From the NCBI GenBank assembly GCA_004553715.1, contig SFKP01000030.1:1-9438 (forward strand): a stretch of 9,438 nt of DNA. Reading direction: 5' to 3'. A program made the position numbers and the translations under genes. Positions within the stretch are counted from its first letter, which is position 1. Every line of letters starts with the position of its first letter. Below the pieces are notes generated by a model, which searched no databases, was not told the origin of the DNA, and was given only the letters and a program-made list of their open reading frames with translations. Below, piece by piece: positions 6,450 to 9,438 of the stretch. The DNA is from Clostridiales bacterium. GTDB taxonomy: Bacteria; Bacillota; Clostridia; TANB77; CAG-508.

Positions 6450-7898
6450 TTGAAAGAAAAAAGTGTAAAAAAGAATTATTTCTATAATTTAATATATCAA
6501 TTGTTAACTTTAATATTACCACTAATTACAACTCCTTATATTTCAAGGGTTTTGGGCGCAGAAAAAATAGGTATATATAGTTATACAACTTCAGTGGTTA
6601 CATATTTTATATTATTTGGATCACTTGGAGTTTCAATGTATGGGCAAAGAGAAATAGCGTATGTTGGGGAAGATATTGGAAAACGTAAAAAGTCTTTTTG
6701 GGAAATTGTTATATTAAGATTCATAACTCTTGCTATAGCCACTCTTATCTATTATTTTACTATAATAAGAACAGCCGGAGAATATAAAATATATTATGAA
6801 ATATTATTATTTTATCTTCTTGCTAGTGCTTTTGATATAAGCTGGTTTTTGCAAGGGTTAGAAGAATTTAAAAAAACTGTTATGAGAAATCTCATTGTCA
6901 GAACAACTAGTGTAATGCTAATTTTTGTATTAGTAAAACAACCAAACGATTTAAGCAAATACTTGCTTATTTATTCATTAGCAGATTTAATCGGCAATTT
7001 ATCTTTATGGGCATATTTACCAAAATATTTAAAAGGCGAAAAAATAGAAAAAATTAGTGTGTTTAGACATTTTATACCTATTATGATTCTATTTGTACCA
7101 CAAATTGCAGTAAAAGTATACAACATAATGGATAAAACAATGCTTGGAAAAATAATAGGCGATAAGGCAGAGCTTGGAAATTATGAAGAAGCATATAAAA
7201 TAATAAATGTTTTATTGACAATAATTGCATCTTTAAGCCTTGTTATGGTTCCTAAGATCGCAAGCCTTTATCATAAGGGAGAGAGACAAAGATTAAAAAT
7301 ATATTTGAATAAATCATTTAATTTTATGTTTTTCCTAACTTTCCCAATGATGTTTGGAATTATATCAGTCGCAAAAGAATTTATACCATTCTTCTTAGGT
7401 GCTGGTTATGAAATAGCAGCAAAGGTGACAGTTGTGATGGCTCCACTGTTAGTGCTATCAGGAATTAGCAATATAATTGGTGTTGCATATTTATTGCCAA
7501 CTAAAAAACACAAAGAATATACTGTTTCTATATGTGTAGGAATTGTTGTAAATGTTATATTAAATGCGTTTTTGATATTAAAATATAAAGCAATTGGAGT
7601 GGCAATAGCTACTGTTATTTCACAAATATTTGTAGATATATTTCAAATTTATTATATAAGAAATGAAATAAGAATAAAAGATATGTTAAAAATGGCCTAT
7701 AAATATTTTATCGCATCATTGGGAATGTTTATTATATGTCAAATTGTAGGTATATTTATTCATGCAGATAATATAATATCAGTAATAGTAAAAGCAGGGC
7801 TTGGAGTAATTTCGTATGCAGTATTTTTAGTATTATTAAAAGATGATTATATAAAGAGTTTAAAAGGAACAGTAAAAAGCCTTATTCTAAGAGAATAA
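6450..7898 (+). CDS. Wzx-type polysaccharide / lipid-linked oligosaccharide flippase
   Basis: This 482-residue polytopic membrane protein belongs to the polysaccharide transporter branch of the MOP (MATE-like) superfamily, which flips lipid-linked oligosaccharide units across the cytoplasmic membrane. The N-terminal signature is strong: ITTPYISRVLGAEKIGIYSY at about 26-45, then a glycine-rich second helix region and the SMYGQREIA loop. Hydrophobic segments recur along the whole length, consistent with about 14 helices, and length is normal for the family (420-500). It starts at TTG 6450. No glycosyltransferase or polymerase genes are in the window, so its substrate (capsule, teichoic-type polymer or other) is unknown. 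MurJ-like lipid II flippase is less likely given the Wzx-style N-terminus. It lies 11 bases before ddl. Confidence 0.85.
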   Translation: MKEKSVKKNYFYNLIYQLLTLILPLITTPYISRVLGAEKIGIYSYTTSVVTYFILFGSLGVSMYGQREIAYVGEDIGKRKKSFWEIVILRFITLAIATLIYYFTIIRTAGEYKIYYEILLFYLLASAFDISWFLQGLEEFKKTVMRNLIVRTTSVMLIFVLVKQPNDLSKYLLIYSLADLIGNLSLWAYLPKYLKGEKIEKISVFRHFIPIMILFVPQIAVKVYNIMDKTMLGKIIGDKAELGNYEEAYKIINVLLTIIASLSLVMVPKIASLYHKGERQRLKIYLNKSFNFMFFLTFPMMFGIISVAKEFIPFFLGAGYEIAAKVTVVMAPLLVLSGISNIIGVAYLLPTKKHKEYTVSICVGIVVNVILNAFLILKYKAIGVAIATVISQIFVDIFQIYYIRNEIRIKDMLKMAYKYFIASLGMFIICQIVGIFIHADNIISVIVKAGLGVISYAVFLVLLKDDYIKSLKGTVKSLILRE

Positions 7899-7909
7899 GA
7901 AGGAGAATT

Positions 7910-8905
7910 ATGAATGTTGTTGTTTTAGCAGGAGGATTAAGTCCAGAAAGAGATGTATCTTTAGCTTCGGGAATGTTAATTTCTAATGCATTAGTGGAAA
8001 AAGGTCATTCAGTATTGCTGTTAGACTTATACAAAGGCATAAAAGATGATGAAATGCATCTTCTATTTTCAAACGAAAAAAGAAATTATGATTTTACAAT
8101 AGATGAGGAAATTCCTGAACTTACAAAAAAAAATACAAAAAACTTAATTGGCAGAAATGTTATAAAAATATGTAAAATGGCAGATATTGTATTTTTAGCA
8201 TTACATGGATCAATAGGTGAGAATGGTAAATTGCAAGCAATATTTGATTGTATGGGAATAAAATATACAGGAAGTAGCTACGAAGGAAGTATACTTGCAA
8301 TGGATAAAATCTTAACAAAAAAAATATTAGAGCATGATAATATTAAAACGCCAAAGTGGCATCTATTAAAAAATGTTAGAAAAGAGAATATAAAATTTCC
8401 TGTAGTTGTAAAACCTGCAAATAATGGTTCAAGCATTGGAGTTTCTATTGCAAATAATTTAGAAGAATTTGAAGTCGCAATAATAGAATGTGAAAAGTAT
8501 AAAGATGAAATAATAATAGAAGAATATATAAAAGGAAGAGAATTTTCTGTTGGTATTTTAGATAAAACGGCACTTCCACCAATAGAGATAATTCCAAAAT
8601 CCGGATTTTATGATTACAAAAATAAATATCAAGAAGGAAAGACAATAGAAATATGTCCACCTAAAATTTCACAAGATAAAATAAAAGAAATGCAACAAAT
8701 TGCTATGAAAGTTCATAATGCTTTACTTTTAGGTGCATATTCAAGAATAGATTTTATTTTAGATGAAAATGGAAATCTCAATGTATTAGAAGCAAACTCT
8801 TTACCAGGAATGACAAAGACCAGTCTATTACCACAAGAAGCATTAGTAACAGGAATAACATACGAAGACTTATGCGAAAAGATATTACTATCAAATTTAA
8901 AATAA
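7910..8905 (+). CDS. ddl: D-alanine--D-alanine ligase
   Basis: This 331-residue cytoplasmic ATP-grasp enzyme joins two D-Ala molecules for the peptidoglycan stem peptide. AAGGAG (7900-7905) precedes ATG 7910. Family motifs appear in order: GGLSPERDVSLASG with Glu13, HGSIGENG at 99-106, YTGSSYEGSILAMDK, the ATP-binding VVVKPANNGSSIGV (Lys168, Ser174/175), and the omega loop FYDYKNKY with Tyr234/Tyr236. RIDF (Asp281) and EANSLPGMT (Glu294, Asn296) are the metal ligands. The YDYxxKY omega loop is that of D-Ala-D-Ala enzymes rather than VanA-type D-lactate ligases, so it gives no sign of vancomycin resistance. Length is slightly under the usual 340-370. Its place beside a flippase and kinase fits envelope synthesis. 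Confidence 0.94.
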   Translation: MNVVVLAGGLSPERDVSLASGMLISNALVEKGHSVLLLDLYKGIKDDEMHLLFSNEKRNYDFTIDEEIPELTKKNTKNLIGRNVIKICKMADIVFLALHGSIGENGKLQAIFDCMGIKYTGSSYEGSILAMDKILTKKILEHDNIKTPKWHLLKNVRKENIKFPVVVKPANNGSSIGVSIANNLEEFEVAIIECEKYKDEIIIEEYIKGREFSVGILDKTALPPIEIIPKSGFYDYKNKYQEGKTIEICPPKISQDKIKEMQQIAMKVHNALLLGAYSRIDFILDENGNLNVLEANSLPGMTKTSLLPQEALVTGITYEDLCEKILLSNLK

Positions 8906-8937
8906 GAAAAAAAAGTAAAATTTGTAAAAATTAAATA

Positions 8938-8992
8938 TGTTTTATAACCTCCAAAAAAACACATAATAAATGTTGAAGGAGGTTTTAAAATG
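8938..8992 (+). promoter_or_regulatory. Hairpin able to mask the ribosome site and start codon of the Cys-rich gene
   Basis: AACCTCC (8946-8952) pairs with GGAGGTT (8978-8984), which holds the Shine-Dalgarno GGAGG. Past a T-T mismatch, five more A-T pairs (8940-8944 with 8986-8990) reach the A of the start codon, with two possible wobbles beyond. The 25-base loop contains a small inner stem (8961-8964 with 8970-8973). In read-through RNA this would block translation. It could also act as a weak terminator of ddl, since TTTT ends the 3' arm. A TATAAC at 8943-8948 might instead be a promoter -10, in which case the 5' arm would be left out of that transcript. Confidence 0.55.
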
Positions 8993-9154
8993 GAAAAAAA
9001 TCAAAAAATAAAATGTAATGTATGTAGCTGTATGTATAATAATGAAGCTAATGAGGTTTGCGAATTAAATGAAATAAAAGTCTGTGCATGTCCAGGATGC
9101 AATAACGGAAGAGCAGAAGACGAATCAATGTGTGACAGCTATAGATGTAAATAG
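8990..9154 (+). CDS. Small cysteine-rich protein, DUF1540-like
   Basis: This 54-residue protein has nine cysteines (9, 12, 14, 24, 32, 34, 37, 48, 53). GGAGG at 8978-8982 lies 7 bases before ATG 8990 and the frame ends at TAG 9152-9154. The pattern IKCNVCSCMYN...C...IKVCAC...C...MCDSYRC matches, from memory, the small DUF1540 proteins of Clostridia, some of which occur as coat-like or metal-binding small proteins. There is no signal peptide or membrane helix; it is probably cytoplasmic or spore-associated, binding metal or forming disulfides. The function is unknown. It follows ddl by 84 bases, either read through from ddl or from its own promoter. Confidence 0.85.
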   Translation: MEKNQKIKCNVCSCMYNNEANEVCELNEIKVCACPGCNNGRAEDESMCDSYRCK

Positions 9155-9177
9155 TTTTTTAGAATTTTATTTGTAAT

Positions 9178-9202
9178 TTGTTTGCAATTTTTTTGCGAAC
9201 AA
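9178..9202 (+). repeat. Stem-loop after the Cys-rich gene
   Basis: Bases 9178-9187 pair with 9193-9202: ten pairs, one a U-G wobble that forms only in + strand RNA, around a loop of five T. It lies 24 bases after the stop. No T run follows, so it is at best an atypical terminator or a 3'-end stabiliser. The 3' arm can instead pair onward (9197-9201 with 9208-9212). Confidence 0.5.
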
Positions 9203-9230
9203 GGATCTGTTCCTGCTATTATTAAAAATG

Positions 9231-9271
9231 TAATGAATAGTGAAGAATTATTTGTTTTTCACTATTCATTA
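9231..9271. repeat. Long perfect inverted repeat
   Basis: TAATGAATAGTGAA (9231-9244) is exactly mirrored by 9258-9271. Four more pairs, two of them wobbles, continue inward to a 5-base loop. Fourteen perfect pairs in an intergenic gap suggest either a bidirectional transcription end (T-rich inner and downstream sequence) or a small dispersed hairpin element. I see no second copy in this window. Confidence 0.6.
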
Positions 9272-9305
9272 TTAATTTACATATAGAATATTGTTTAATT
9301 AAAAA

Positions 9306-9336
9306 TTGTTACTGTTCAGACTAATTAATATATAAT
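9306..9336 (+). promoter_or_regulatory. Candidate sigma-A promoter before the terminal structured element
   Basis: TTGTTA (9306-9311) as a -35 box is followed by TATATAAT, which gives TATATA at 17 bases (9329-9334) or a perfect TATAAT at 19 bases (9331-9336). Transcription would begin near 9341-9343, at or just inside the outer stem of the next hairpin. In such A+T-rich DNA chance matches are common, so this is moderate support only. Confidence 0.45.
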
Positions 9337-9338
9337 CC

Positions 9339-9417
9339 GCTCCATCTTGCTGTCGGTTGGACATTTTCTTTTCTTAGGCTAAAGCATGAAAAGAAAAGTG
9401 CAACCGACACGTGGAGC
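9339..9417. ncRNA. Candidate structured RNA or leader, family not recognised
   Basis: Three stacked stems form one 79-base hairpin: GCTCCA 9339-9344 with 9412-9417, TGTCGGTTG 9351-9359 with 9401-9409, and TTTTCTTTTC 9364-9373 with 9388-9397. Small internal loops separate them and the terminal loop is 14 bases (9374-9387). The arms are much more G+C-rich than the surroundings. A promoter-like sequence sits just upstream. No T run follows, so the transcript would continue past the window edge. All stem pairs are Watson-Crick, so the strand cannot be fixed. It could be a riboswitch-like leader, a small RNA, or the end of a mobile element. Confidence 0.35.
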
Positions 9418-9438
9418 TACTAATTTGAAAATTTGGGT

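Noticed and set aside
7910..8905. VanA-type D-Ala-D-Lac ligase
   Set aside because: The omega loop has the FYDYxxKY form of D-Ala-D-Ala ligases, and no vanH or vanX genes are nearby.
9299..9364. Minus-strand 21-codon frame beginning MSNRQQDGADY
   Set aside because: It has no ribosome site, is very short, and overlaps the promoter-hairpin element.
9386..9438. Plus-strand frame beginning MKRKVQPTRG, open to the window end
   Set aside because: The start lies in the hairpin loop with only a weak AGG upstream, and most of the visible codons are the 3' arm of the palindrome. Sequence past 9438 would be needed.
9415..9438. AGCTACTAA near the end as a 23S rRNA 5' end
   Set aside because: The nine bases recall the 23S start, but the conserved sequence that should follow (GGGCGCACGGTGG) is absent.
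1..9438. CRISPR array, tRNA or rRNA genes, or transposase genes
   Set aside because: I saw no spaced direct repeats, no cloverleaf sequence with the usual T-arm, no rRNA signature and no transposase or integrase motif.

Overview
The window is very A+T-rich, uses strong Shine-Dalgarno sites (AAGGAG, GGAGG), and encodes a small Cys-rich DUF1540-type protein. Together these point to a low-GC Gram-positive bacterium, most likely of class Clostridia. I cannot place it more finely without a search. All recognised genes lie on the + strand.

Positions 100-5418 hold a compact type IV pilus (T4P) assembly locus: a prepilin-peptidase-family membrane protein, one pilin-like protein with a class III leader, the extension ATPase PilB, the retraction ATPase PilT and the platform protein PilC. 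Spacing is tight and each gene has a good ribosome site. Three things are abnormal. The peptidase-like protein has no GxGD motif, and both expected catalytic Asp positions appear to be Glu. The pilin-like protein has Asp instead of Glu at mature +5. pilB is split by one extra base inside its Walker B motif, so the frame closes at 2410 while the rest of the protein continues from 2394 in another frame. PilT and PilC look intact.

Positions 5419-8905 hold three same-strand genes: a ROK-family sugar kinase (GTG start), a 14-helix-type polysaccharide flippase (TTG start) and D-alanine--D-alanine ligase. The flippase and ligase belong to cell-envelope synthesis, and the kinase may feed sugars to it. 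A long imperfect stem-loop separates pilC from the kinase gene.

Positions 8906-9438 hold a 54-residue protein with nine cysteines, whose ribosome site and start codon can be paired by an upstream anti-Shine-Dalgarno stretch. Then comes about 280 bases with no convincing gene but three strong inverted repeats. The last (9339-9417) sits just after a promoter-like sequence and is the best candidate for an unassigned structured RNA or regulatory leader. It runs close to the window edge, so what follows it cannot be seen.
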